Of a stretch of DNA of 64,000 nt, positions 53,292 to 64,000 are shown piece after piece. Made by a program: the position numbers and the translations under genes. Source of the stretch: Cladosporium sp. IMV 00045 (Eukaryota > Ascomycota > Dothideomycetes > Cladosporiales > Cladosporiaceae); contig MSJI02000918.1 in assembly GCA_001931905.2 (NCBI GenBank), positions 1-64,000 of the forward strand, in the 5' to 3' direction. Position 1 is the first letter of the stretch. Each line of letters begins with the position of its first letter. The notes beneath the pieces were generated by a model, which searched no databases, was not told the DNA's origin, and saw only the letters and a list, made by a program, of their open reading frames with translations.

Positions 53292-54789
53292 TCACTCTCT
53301 GCGCCGACGTTTTGATCCCGCTTGTACATTTCCATCCGCTGACGCGGAATCAGCATTATCCATATCATCGCCTTCCAAAAGCTCACTCTCCTCTCTCGCA
53401 GTGCTTTTCCTTCTGAATTGCCCAGCTCCAATGGCAACCATCTCATCCTCGCTATCGCTTTCATCAACGCCCAAAAGCACCGGCATTCTAAATATGCCAT
53501 CACGTCCAGCGATATTCGCGCCGCCTTCTCTTTCAAGCTGCATTGGATCGACGGTGAGGACGTCGACTTCTTCATCTTCTTGGTCGAGGCGGCGTTTCTG
53601 GAGTTCGTCGAGGGGGTGGATGTCGAATTCGTCTTCTTGTTCGATGTATTCGACGTTCTCTTCGACTTCCAGGAAGTCGGGCGCGAGAGCGGACCAGCGT
53701 TGAGGTGTATGGATGGACCAAATGTATATGCGGCCGCTTTCGACGCCGGTTGCTGCTACGAAGGGTCGGGTCGGGTGCCACTGGTGTTTTGTCAGTACTT
53801 GCGTCTGGTTTTGGAGCTGTGGTGTCGCCTACCTCTACTGCTCCCAGCTCTTCCTTGGGTCCTTCGAGAATCTTCACGAGTGAACCAAGCCCTCGTTCCC
53901 AGATGTAAATATCGTGGTTCATGAGGGTCGAGGCCATAACGTAGTCGGCATTACTGCTGAAAGCAACGTGATTCCAGCTCAACCTGTTGACAACGTCCTG
54001 AAATTTGTGCTCGACTTCCAGATTGATGCTATCGGGCTGAAGGTTTGGGTCGGAGAAATCAGGAAGCTTGATCGTGCGAATGACTGTGTCTGAAGCGTTC
54101 ACCAGCAGGTCTCGTCCGGAGCTACTCAGGCGGATCAAGAGGATGGGCTTTGAGCATAGTCGCGTGCTGTACACTGTCTCTCTTGTTTCTGTGTTGATGA
54201 TGTTGAGCCATCCCTTCGTTGTGCCAGTGATGACATGACTTCCAGTAGCTGTGAAAGCAGCGACAGTGGTGAAGTGCTTAGCATCAGCCTTCTCATTCGC
54301 TTCTTGTTCGTGCGGCGCGCGCTTAGGCAAATTAGGCAGTGGTAGCTGTCGAACCTTCTTGTCCGGGAACTCTGCAACTGCTGGCCTGTACTCGTACAAA
54401 GCGGCGACGCATTTGAAGTGATCCTTTGGATGTAGGTCGGCGATGTACACAGGCGCGCCCATGTTGACTGTCCGTACTCGGCTTCCATCTTTGAGATCCC
54501 AGAGGATGACTTTCCAATCAATACTACTGCTCAACAAGTATCTCCCGCTCTTCTCCCATGACAGCGACTGTACTGTGCGACCTGTCGTGTGGCCCTTCAA
54601 TTTGCGCGCGACGCCATTGGTCTCGAGGTCGAATATGGCGATGGTGCCCTTAGCTGTACCAGCTGCGAGAAGATCGCCACGGTGAGAGAATCGAATGCAA
54701 ACTGCTTGTCCAGAAGGTCGCAGGCGAGCAGTCAAGATCTCGGGAATGTCCTGAGCCAGGAGGACCGGGTCGGAGAGAGGCAGATTCAT
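53292..54789 (-). CDS. SWD1: COMPASS complex WD40 subunit Swd1 (RbBP5)
   Basis: Two exons, 54789-53833 and 53780-53292, with a 52-nt intron, give 481 residues. The first ATG of the family-like start MNLPLSDPVLLAQDIPEIL is used; the open frame extends upstream without a plausible earlier start. WD40 repeats run from about residue 25 to 345: CIRFSHRGDLLAAGTAKGTI, LSWEKSGRYLLSSSIDWKVI (LWD), FTATGSHVITGTTKGWLNI, and WHPTRPFVAATGVESGRIYI after the intron. The acidic C-tail (about 345-481) holds EEVDVLTVDP, as in Swd1/RbBP5, where that segment contacts Set1 and Bre2/Ash2. The complex methylates histone H3 lysine 4 in the nucleus. Confidence 0.94.
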
Positions 54790-55641
54790 GGTGATTGATG
54801 GGTCGAATGTCGCTTGTTGCTGTCGATGATGCTGTCTCACATGGATTACGCTTCGCACATGGCCCAGTCGCACTTCGATGTAGTCAGTTATGTAATACGA
54901 TGTTGCCCATTGCGCCAGATCAAACAAGGTGCGGTCTGCTTGTCAATTCACTTCAACTCATTTGTCGCGGCTTCCAACTGCGCGCAGGCATGTGAAAGTG
55001 AGGGAACAATAGGCGCTAGCCTAAAGTTTATTGTCAGTAGCCGGTCTCACTGCAACGCAACGCGGGATTTAGCATCACGCGCGGCGCTCCCGCGCCTCTT
55101 GCCTCACGGCTTTGAAGTCTTGCCTGCTGCTCACGGCCGTGAACATCATCACAACAACCCCAACGACTCCGCACACGACATCACTCAGTATCGCCTGGAA
55201 CGCCGCGATATTGTCGGAATCGCATCACTCCTTACTCGAATCCATATTTGCGCCAGTCAGCTTCCCGCCGGCCGGCCGCCGACTGCGCCGACGCGCCCGA
55301 CATCTTCCAGCCGTATTCATACGTCGCCACGAGCGCGCCGCGCGCATCAATACCATCGTAGCCATCATCGGCATATCTTCAACGGCACCGACGAAGTGGA
55401 GGACTGAAGGAACGTGAGCAACTGCAGCGAGGCGCGCCTCACGCAGGTTGCGCGGTGTCAAAGGGGCGGAACGCAGGCAGCAGCGGACGTGAAGTGCCCA
55501 GCAGAGGACGAAATATTGCGCCAGTGAAGGAAACCAGAAAAATCACGCGAGTCTTTCCCGGACGCGCTAATAATACACGAGTTTCGGCTTGGATAAAACC
55601 TCGAGCTCAATCAGCGCAGGTACCACATAACTACCGCCATC
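54790..55641. promoter_or_regulatory. divergent promoter, SWD1 / RPB1
   Basis: 852 bases between divergent core genes. GC-rich in the part nearest RPB1 (55,270-55,560). No supported gene is present. Confidence 0.55.
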
Positions 55642-58600
55642 ATGTCGAACGCACCTGGATTCGCCTACTCTGAGGCGCCGCTCAAGACGGTGCAGGAGAT
55701 TCAGTTTGGTCTGTTCTCGCCGGAGGAGACGAAGAATATGAGTGTTTGCCACATCGAGTACCCAGAGACCATGGACGAGCAGCGACAGAGGCCTCGCGAG
55801 AAGGGTCTGAACGACCCAAAGCTCGGCAGCATCGACCGCGCCTACAGATGCGCTACTTGCGGCGAGAACATGACCGAGTGTCCTGGTCACTTTGGTCACA
55901 TCGAGCTCGCCGTGCCCGTCTTCCACCCTGGTATGTTTTGTGACTCGGAATTGAGTCGAGCACAAAAATAGCTGACGTGCAAATCATGTAGGCTTCGTCA
56001 CGAAAGTCAAGAAGATCCTCGAATCAGTCTGCCACAACTGCGGGAAACTCTTGGATGACGAAGTATGTCACTTTGATGCACCGAACTTGACTGTTCTAAG
56101 GCTAACCTACCCGCCCTCAGCGTAACCCTCAGTTCAAGCAGGCAATCAACATCCGCGACCCTAAGCGTCGTTTCGACCAGGTCCACAAGATCTGCAAGCC
56201 GAAAATGATTTGCGAGCCCGATGCGCAAGATGACGGCAACGAGGACTTTGGCGGAGACCCCAAGGGCAAGCTCAAGGTCAAAGGCCACGGCGGCTGTGGC
56301 AACATTCAACCAGAGATCCGCAAAGAGGCTCTCAAGCTCAACGGCACATGGAAGCTGCCCAAGGGTCAGGAGGACGAGGAGGGAGACAAAGGCCCGGAGA
56401 AGAGACCGATCACACCGCAGATGGCACTCAACGTCTTCCGCAACGTCTCTGACCGCGACCTCACAATTCTTGGCTGCAACGCCGACTACGCTCGCCCGGA
56501 GTGGATGATCCTGACGGTCATGCCTGTGCCGCCGCCTGCCGTTCGTCCCAGTATTTCCGTCGACGGCACCAGCCAGGGCATGCGCTCTGAGGACGATTTG
56601 ACCTACAAGCTCTCCGACATCATCCGCGCCAACTCAAATGTGAAGCGCTGCGAGCAGGAAGGCTCACCTCAGCACGTAGTTGACGAGTTCATCTCTCTTC
56701 TGCAGTACCACGTTGCCACCTACATGGACAACGATATTGCTGGTCTGCCCAAGGCGCAGCAAAAGTCTGGTCGTCCAGTCAAGGCCATTCGTGCCCGCTT
56801 AAAGTCGAAGGAGGGTCGTCTTCGTGGTAACCTGATGGGCAAGCGTGTCGATTTCTCAGCACGTACTGTCATTACTGGTGACCCTAACCTGTCCCTTGAC
56901 GAGGTCGGTGTCCCGAGGTCCATTGCAAGGACACTCTCGTTCCCGGAAACTGTGAACAACTACAACATCAACAAGATGCACGAGCTGGTCAGAAATGGCC
57001 CGGACATCCACCCTGGTGCGAAGTATGTTATTCGCGACACTGGCGAGCGTATTGACCTTCGTCATCACAAACGTCCTCAAGACATCCAGCTTCAACTCGG
57101 CTGGAAGGTGGAACGTCACGTCGTCGATGGCGACTACATCGTCTTCAACCGTCAGCCTTCACTGCACAAGGAATCCATGATGGGTCACAGAGTCAGAGTC
57201 ATGCCTTACTCGACTTTCCGCATGAACCTCTCAGTCACTTCCCCCTACAACGCCGATTTCGACGGTGACGAAATGAACTTGCACGTCCCGCAATCGCACG
57301 AGACTCGTGCTGAGGTTATGAACCTCTGCGCTGTCCCCCTCAACATCGTCTCTCCGCAGAAGAACGGCCCTCTCATGGGTATTGTTCAGGACACCATGGC
57401 TGGCATCTACAAGCTCACTAGGCGTGATACCATGCTGACCCAGCAGGAGGTCATGAACATCATGATGTGGGTCCCTGGTTGGGACGGCGTTCTACCGCAC
57501 CCTGCAATCGTCAAGCCCAGCGCACGCTGGACTGGTAAACAGATTATCTCCATGGCTCTTCCCTCAGGTCTGAACATCTTGCGCTACGACGATAAGGATG
57601 GCCACATCCCTCTCAAGGACGGTGGTCTCTTGATCCAGGATGGTAACCTCGAGTACGGTCAGCTTGTCAAGAAGGTCGTCGGTGCTTCTGGTGGTAGTGT
57701 CATCCACGTCATCTTCAACGAGCGTGGCCCTGATGCTGCTGTCGACTTCTTCAACGCCGCACAGCGCATTGTCTGCTACTGGCTCTTGCACAACGGTTTC
57801 AGTGTTGGTATCGGTGACACCGTGCCCGACGAGAAGACCGCCCAGGGCATCGAGGATGCTGTCGCTGCAGAGAAGGAGCACGTCGCCGACCTGATTAAGG
57901 AGGTTCAAGACAACAAGCTGGAGCCTCTGCCAGGTATGACGATCAGAGAAAGTTTCGAATCCCGCGCGAAGGCATTCCTGGAAGAGGCTCGTAACCAGGC
58001 TGGTGACGTCTCATCCAAGGGTGTCAAGGATTTCAACAACGTCGGTCAGATGGTCAAGTCCGGTTCCAAGGGTTCTTCTGTCAACATTTCCCAGATGACG
58101 GCTGCTGTTGGTCAGCAATCGCTTGAAGGCAAGCGTCTTCCATTCGGCTTCAAGTACAGGACCTTACCCCACTTCCCCAAGGACGACTACTCGCCTGCGT
58201 CTCGTGGTTTCGTCGAGAACTCCTACCTCCGTGGTCTGACACCTACCGAGTTCTTCTTCCACGCCATGGGTGGTCGTGAGGGTCTTATTGACACTGCTGT
58301 CAAGACTGCCGAGACCGGTTACATCCAGCGTCGTCTTGTCAAGGCACTCGAAGAGGTCATGGTCAAGTACGACGGCACTGTTCGCAACTCACTTGGCGAC
58401 ATTGTGCAGTTCATCTACGGCGAGGATGGTCTCGACGCTGTCTACATTGAGAAGCAGTCGCTGGATATCATCAATATGTCTCACGCCAAGTTCGACCAGA
58501 AGTACAAGATCGATATTATGGATCCCCAGAACAAGCACGAGATGTTGACGAGCGACGATATCGACGTCGCTGACGAGATTCACGGCGACCCTCTGGCTCA

Positions 58601-61127
58601 GCAGCTCTTCGATGAAGAGTATGAGCAGATTCTCAATGACCGCGAGAAGATCCGCAAGGGTATCGACGAGCCCGATCCGGACCGCCAGCTGCCGCTCAAC
58701 ATTGGTCGCATGATTGATGCCGCGAAGACCAAGTTCCGCATCAGGGAAGGCACTCGCAGCGATCTTGATCCTCGCGAAGTTATTCCCAAGGTTAGAGCCA
58801 TGCTTGACAGACTTGTCGTTGTGCGTGGTGACGACCCGCTCACCAAGGAGGCCGACGAGAACGCAACCCTGCTCGTCAAGGCACTTTACAGGTCGAGATT
58901 GGCTTTCAAGAAGTTGGTCAAGCAGGACTTCCTCAACAACCTTGCTCTGGACAATGTTCTTGGTGACATCGAGAACCGCTTCTCTCGCTCTCTCGCCAGC
59001 CCCGGTGAAATGGTTGGTGTCTTGGCCGCACAGTCCATTGGTGAACCCGCTACTCAGATGACGCTGAACACCTTCCATTTCGCTGGTGTCTCAGCCAAGA
59101 ACGTCACCTTGGGTGTCCCTCGTCTAAAGGAAATTCTCAACGTTGCTGAGAACCTCAAGACGCCCTCAATGAAGGTCTACCAAGAGCCGGGCAAGGTCCT
59201 CGACCAGGAGAACTGCAAGCTTCTTCGTTCCGCGGTCGAATTCACGAGCTTGAAGTCTGTCACTGACGAGACCGAGATCTACTACGACCCAGACGTCCTT
59301 GGCACAGTCATCGATGCCGACCGCGACATGGTGGAGTCCTACTTCATCCTTCCCGACGAGCAGGGTGCTCCGCCAGAGATGCAGAGCAAGTGGCTGCTGC
59401 GTATCGTTCTTGGTCGCAGACAGCTGCTCGACAAGGGCTTGTCCGTCACCCACGTTGCCAGCAAGATCAAGGAGATGTACGGCAAGGACATCGCTGTCAT
59501 CTTCTCAGACGACAACGCCGATGAGCAGGTCGTTCGTGTCCGCATGATCACTCGTGGTGGTGACAAGGAGGAGGAGGAGAACGCTGAGGAAGAGGACACG
59601 CTCAAGCGTCTGGAGACGCACATGCTTGACAAGGTCGTGCTTAGGGGTATCGACGACATCAAGCGTGTCTATGTCACTTCCGAGGAGAGAATGCGCGAGA
59701 AGGAGGATGGCTCCCTGATCAAGGTCAAGTCAGACCCCATGTGCAAGGAATGGTACCTCGATACCGACGGTGTCAACCTCAAGGCTGTGCTCGGCATTGA
59801 CGGCGTGGACCCTTACCGCACGACTTGCAACCACTTCACCCACATCAAGGAGTGCTTCGGTATTGAGGCCACTCGTGCGGCGCTCATCAAGGAATTGCAC
59901 GCTGTGCTCAGTTTCGACGGTTCCTACGTCAACCACCGTCACATGGCTCTGCTCTGTGATGTTATGACCGCGCGTGGTACCCTCATGGCTGTCACCAGAC
60001 ACGGTATCAACCGCTCCGACACCGGTGCACTCATGCGTTGTTCGTTCGAAGAGACCGTCGAAATTCTCTTCGATGCTGCAGCATCCGGTGAGCTGGATGA
60101 CTGCCGCGGTGTCTCGGAGAACATCATCCTTGGCCAGCTTGCACCTAGTGGTACTGGTGAGTTTGACATGCTCCTTGACCAGAAGATGTTGGAGAACGTG
60201 GTTTCCACTGTGAGAAGACCGATGGGAGGTATTGCCCTTGGTTCCGCCACCCCGATGGAGGGCGCCATGACGCCCTACGACACTGGTTCGCCCATGAACG
60301 AGGGTGGCTACGGCGCTGGTCCAGATTATGGCGCTGCCTTCTCCCCCATTGTCAACGTCGGCCAAGAGGAGTCCGGTGGCTTCTCTACTTACGGTGGTGG
60401 CTTCGGTGGTGCCAGCCCATACAACGGCGGCATGAGCCCTGGTTACGCTCCGACCAGCCCATTCAGCGGCATGAGCCCGACGTCTCCTGGCTTTGGTGGC
60501 TACTCGCCCACTTCACCAGGCTATTCCCCGACGTCGCCAGGCCAAGGTCTCACCAGCCCAAGCTACCAGGTCACCTCGCCAAGCTTCGGCTCGCCATCCA
60601 GCCCAGCGTACACCCCTACCTCTCCGTCGTACTCTCCTACCTCGCCTGCCTACAGCGGCAACAAGGTGTCTCCGACGTCGCCGTCATACTCGCCCACGTC
60701 GCCATCTTACTCTCCCACATCACCGTCCTACTCTCCCACCTCTCCGAACTACAGCCCGACTTCACCTGCCGCCCACGCTCCAGGCAGCGCGACTTCGCCG
60801 AAGTACTCGCCGACGTCACCGAACTACAGTCCTACTTCGCCCACTTCTCCTGCTTACTCTCCGACGTCGCCGGCCTACTCACCCACGTCGCCCAAGTACG
60901 GCGGTCCCGGTGGCAGTGGCGCATCGCCAACTTCGCCTAGCTACTCGCCAACTTCTCCGATGTACAGCCCCGGCCGCAACGGAGGGTATTCCCCAACGTC
61001 GCCGGCCTACAGCCCGACGAGCCCGCAGTATTCGCCCAAGTAAGTTTCGCAATCTTTGGTAGACAACACGAGCAATGACTAACCGCAATGCAGCTCCCCC
61101 AAGGATGACTCGAACTCGGGCTCTTAA
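55642..61127 (+). CDS. RPB1: RNA polymerase II largest subunit Rpb1
   Basis: Four exons, 55642-55930, 55992-56062, 56121-61039 and 61094-61127, encode 1770 residues. The clamp zinc site is Cys70, Cys73, Cys80 and His83 ([17 protein letters not shown]); a second Cys pair follows in CHNCGKLL and CKPKMIC. The catalytic magnesium loop is [16 protein letters not shown]. Bridge and trigger regions show [20 protein letters not shown] and [16 protein letters not shown]. The C-terminal domain has 14 exact YSPTSP units among degenerate ones, fewer than the 26 repeats of yeast. The last 54-nt intron splits the final heptad, QYSPNSP, and the terminal exon adds only [12 protein letters not shown] acidic residues. 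It is the catalytic subunit of mRNA synthesis. Confidence 0.98.
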
Positions 61128-62384
61128 ATGAGCGTTACTTAATCAAACCCACAAAAAGAAACATATGGCCGCAGCCATTATTGTGGCAAGGCGTCCTCTT
61201 CACTGAGCTCACGTCTTTCGCGGATGGCGGTCCGTCACGTTTCACGACACTACAAAAAACATATGCTTTTCGATTGTACAACATTGCTTATTATCAGCGT
61301 TCTACTTTTGGTTCTTACATGCATGGGACAAGCGGCGTTCGAAAGTTTCTTTCTGCTGATTCCTTCTTTACTTTTTTCTTTATTATCGAGATGCCAACAA
61401 TACCAAAAAGAACAAGGTTGGCGAAGGGAGTCGAAATAGAATGATCCGCTCAAAAGCGCACTGAGGGGGGGAAGTCGTTTAGAGAGTACGACTGAGAGCT
61501 TGTCTTGAGCGTAGCGAGAGGCGTTTTCGGGTTTCAGAAGATGCGAGCGGAGATCGGAGTCGTGCGATGCCTTTGCCACACCATCCCTCTACGGAGATGG
61601 ACATGGCGAGGATGTCTATTTGCACGCTCAGTTGATGGAGTAGACGGGGTTTCCTTACCTGTCGCGACTTTTGATAGAGCAGTTTGGCCGGTAATTCTAG
61701 AACAAACACCAAAAAAATCTACGCTGCACACATCGTCTCCTTCTCATCTTCGTGAACTCTCCATCAAATTGCCTTTACAATCCCACATTCTCGGTCGTCA
61801 ATACTTACCCCGACTCCCCGACCATGCGTAACCCGCATTCCCATCCTCAAACACAACATCCGAAACCCCCGCCGTGCACAAAACGCACAACTCCGAACTC
61901 ATTACCAATCGCCTAGACCTTGACCAATCGCACCCAAGGCGCAGGGTGTGGGAGCTAGTGGGTGGTCGTTTTCGCGGCCTCGCCCTCTTTTCCGCCCGTG
62001 TTTGACGCCGGGGAAGAGAAGTCTATCGCTTCCGGCGAGCGGTGCTTGTGAGCGCGAGGGGCGCGGGGAATTCGGCTTGTGCAACTTTGCGCGCTTTTTT
62101 TATGCTTTGGGGAAATCGGGGTTCGGGATTCCGTGGGTTTTTTGCTGTGTGATTAGGTGCTACTGTGCTTATCTGTGTGTCGTGAAGATACTGGTATAGG
62201 CTTGGATTTATTGGGATTTGGCATTGAGAGTTGAGGTTGGACGTTCTTCGAGGCGTTGTTTTCGGACTGATTGCCGTGACTCAGTGCTGTTGGAGTGGAC
62301 TTCACGATAGCATCTGCAAACAAGATATCACGATTTTCGACGGATTAAACGAAAAAAGATCGAACAGCAGTCCAGACCATCAAC
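61128..62384. other. intergenic region RPB1 to THG1
   Basis: 1.26 kb between same-strand genes. T-rich runs after RPB1 suit a terminator. The THG1 promoter lies at the right end, with TGACTCA at 62277. No gene is seen. Confidence 0.55.
62277..62283. promoter_or_regulatory. CPC1/Gcn4-type site upstream of THG1
   Basis: An exact TGACTCA lies about 100 nt before the THG1 ATG. It is the same bZIP palindrome as at HIS4. A single heptamer can occur by chance, so use is uncertain. Confidence 0.4.
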
Positions 62385-63242
62385 ATGGCCAACAGCGCCT
62401 ACCAATATGTCCGCGACTTCGAACAACCCGATGCCCTCCCGCTATCAAATTGGATAGTCGTCCGTATTGACGGCCGTGGTTTCAGCAAGCTCACGAAGAA
62501 ATACGACTTCGCCAAACCAAACGACACTCGAGCGCTGGATCTCATGAACGCCGCAGCCGTGGAAACGACCAAATCCCTCGTCGACATCGTCCTAGCCTAC
62601 GGCCAAAGCGACGAGTACAGCTTCGTGCTCCACGAAAACACCACCCTCTTCGACCGCCGCTCCGCCAAACTCGCCACCACAATCGCCACAACCTTCACCG
62701 CCGAATACTGCATGTTGTGGTCGACGTACTTTCCAGAAACGCCTCTGACGCGCCCTTGGCCTACTTTCGACGCTCGCTGCGTTTGCTATCCCAAGCAAAG
62801 GATTCTGAGAGATTACCTTTGCTGGCGCCAAGCGGACTGCCACATCAATAACCTCTACAACACGACGTTCTGGAATATGGTTCTGCAGGGCGGTATGAGT
62901 CAGACGGACGCGGAGCTGGAACTCAAGGGCACGGTGTCAAGTGATAAAAATGAGATTCTGTTCAAGCGATTTGGTATCAACTATAACAACGAGCCGATGA
63001 TATTTCGCAAGGGCAGTGTCGTTTATCGGAAATATGATGTGAAAGAAGGGAGTGGCGGTGAGAAGTCTGGTAAAACCGGTGGCGGCGAGGTGGAGTTGAG
63101 TAAGACGCAGTTGGAGAAGGAGCGCAAGAGGAAGATGAAGGCTGAGGTTGTTGTTGAGCATGTTGATCTCATTCAGGATGCATTTTGGGAGGCGAGACCT
63201 TATATCCTTGCTGGTAGGCGGGGCGTTGTTGGGGAGGAGTGA
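62385..63242 (+). CDS. THG1: tRNA(His) guanylyltransferase
   Basis: Single exon, 285 residues from ATG 62385. Thg1 adds the extra G(-1) to the 5' end of histidine tRNA, needed for recognition by histidyl-tRNA synthetase. The two metal-binding loops are intact: Asp29 in VRIDGRGFSKLTKKYDF and Asp76-Glu77 in YGQSDEYSFV. Downstream blocks are FDARCVCYPK, RDYLCWRQADCHINNLYNT and the CPSF/Thg1C segment LKGTVSSDKNEILFKRFGIN. A Lys/Glu-rich insert (KTQLEKERKRKMKAE) precedes the C-terminal helix. Length is close to yeast Thg1 (about 240) plus this insert. Confidence 0.96.
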   Translation: MANSAYQYVRDFEQPDALPLSNWIVVRIDGRGFSKLTKKYDFAKPNDTRALDLMNAAAVETTKSLVDIVLAYGQSDEYSFVLHENTTLFDRRSAKLATTIATTFTAEYCMLWSTYFPETPLTRPWPTFDARCVCYPKQRILRDYLCWRQADCHINNLYNTTFWNMVLQGGMSQTDAELELKGTVSSDKNEILFKRFGINYNNEPMIFRKGSVVYRKYDVKEGSGGEKSGKTGGGEVELSKTQLEKERKRKMKAEVVVEHVDLIQDAFWEARPYILAGRRGVVGEE

Positions 63243-63929
63243 ACACCGGACGAGATTTGGATCTCATGTCAGCGCCTGCGCTCAAGACTGGCTACGTTTG
63301 TTTCTTATACAACGCTTGAGAAACTCTCGAGTGGGAGTTATGTTCCGAAAGATCACCGCCTGGTCACGTTGGAAAGCAATTCCCGCAAGGAGAATCTATT
63401 AAGCCTCCGACGAGCAGTCTCCGAGAAGCACACAGTCTCAGTAGCTGCTGCTGCTTGCTCCATGATTCCCCAGTGGCATGCTGCGAATGGCATCTTGCTG
63501 TTGGCCTTCGCCGAGGATGAATACAGTATGTCGTACATTCCGCATAAGAAGGGCACACATTGGAGCCATGCACATTTCAACTTCAAAGGGAACGGCAATC
63601 TCCCACATCAGGTACTTTTGCCAAGGGGTTCAGGTACAGACAATCAAGAACCTTTATATAGTGGCAGATACAAACGTCAAGAAACTTCACAGCAACACAA
63701 TGCCCAGATCGAGCGTAGCTGAATTTGAGGTACGTACCTACTGTACGCCAACTCAAATAATCAATTGGACTAGGGAGCGAACACGAGCTGAAGGGCGGAG
63801 AGCCAGCGCGCTGGTGCAGTCTACATTACCAAGCGTTGGCATAAAATACTAAAGTGCTGAGCGTGAAGCTGTATATCGATTGCTTCATCGAAACGAATCG
63901 ACCTACTTCTGCGCAACACAGTCAAAGCA
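63243..63929. other. intergenic, no gene supported
   Basis: About 0.7 kb. A motif-less 117-codon open frame crosses it. An ATAAAATA sequence about 90 nt before 63930 could be a TATA element for the gene at the right edge. Confidence 0.45.
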
Positions 63930-64000
63930 ATGCTTTTAAGATTCACAATACTGGCCGTGCTCGTTGGCACTCTAGCATGCCTTACACCCTTACTATTCGT
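63930..64000 (+). CDS. start of a putative secreted protein, cut by the right edge
   Basis: ATG at 63930 opens a frame that continues to the window edge. The visible part reads MLLRFTILAVLVGTLACL then TPLLF, a typical signal-peptide or signal-anchor pattern with a basic residue followed by hydrophobic residues. Only 23 codons are available, so the product is unknown. Confidence 0.45.
   Translation, partial: MLLRFTILAVLVGTLACLTPLLF

Overview
The window looks like nuclear DNA of a filamentous ascomycete, most likely a dothideomycete (class is inference). Evidence: short GT-AG introns (mostly 49-90 nt) with CTAAC/CTGAC-type branch sites, a fused trifunctional HIS4, a HET-domain gene, a Zn2Cys6 regulator, two fungal-rhodopsin (PF20684-type) membrane proteins, and an RNA polymerase II largest subunit with a heptad tail. 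All gene models below were spliced by hand and checked for reading phase across every junction.

Layout. 1-4.9 kb is gene-poor: a possible 3' gene end at the left edge, a tRNA-Arg(ACG), then almost 4 kb with no gene I can support. 4.9-18.4 kb is a housekeeping block: SCOC-like coiled-coil protein, zinc alcohol dehydrogenase, Stb6-like Sin3-binding protein, HIS4 (with a CPC1/Gcn4-type TGAGTCA upstream), an alpha/beta hydrolase, and an SRA(YDG)-domain protein. 18.7-36.3 kb is an accessory block: secreted M20 amidohydrolase, rhodopsin-like protein 1, 10-exon amino-acid permease, Zn2Cys6 regulator, MFS transporter, DAO-type FAD oxidoreductase, berberine-bridge-type oxidase with both covalent-FAD residues, and rhodopsin-like protein 2 with a reading-frame break. 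Next to it lies a decayed tandem array with an 88-89 nt period (36.8-37.4 kb).

37.5-44.2 kb holds a large low-complexity protein with C-terminal membrane segments (five exons) and an RGS-domain membrane protein. 46.6-50.5 kb holds a secreted Ser/Thr/Pro-rich wall protein and a HET-domain protein. 51.1-63.2 kb returns to core genes: NPR2 (GATOR1/SEACIT), SWD1 (COMPASS), RPB1, and THG1 (tRNA-His guanylyltransferase). The start of a putative secreted protein is cut by the right edge.

How they fit together. The core genes are independent functions. The accessory block has the shape of a substrate-specific uptake and oxidation locus: an extracellular amide hydrolase, an importer, an exporter or second importer, two flavin oxidases, one regulator, and two membrane sensor-like proteins at its ends. 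Its substrate is unknown; a nitrogenous compound is the simplest inference.
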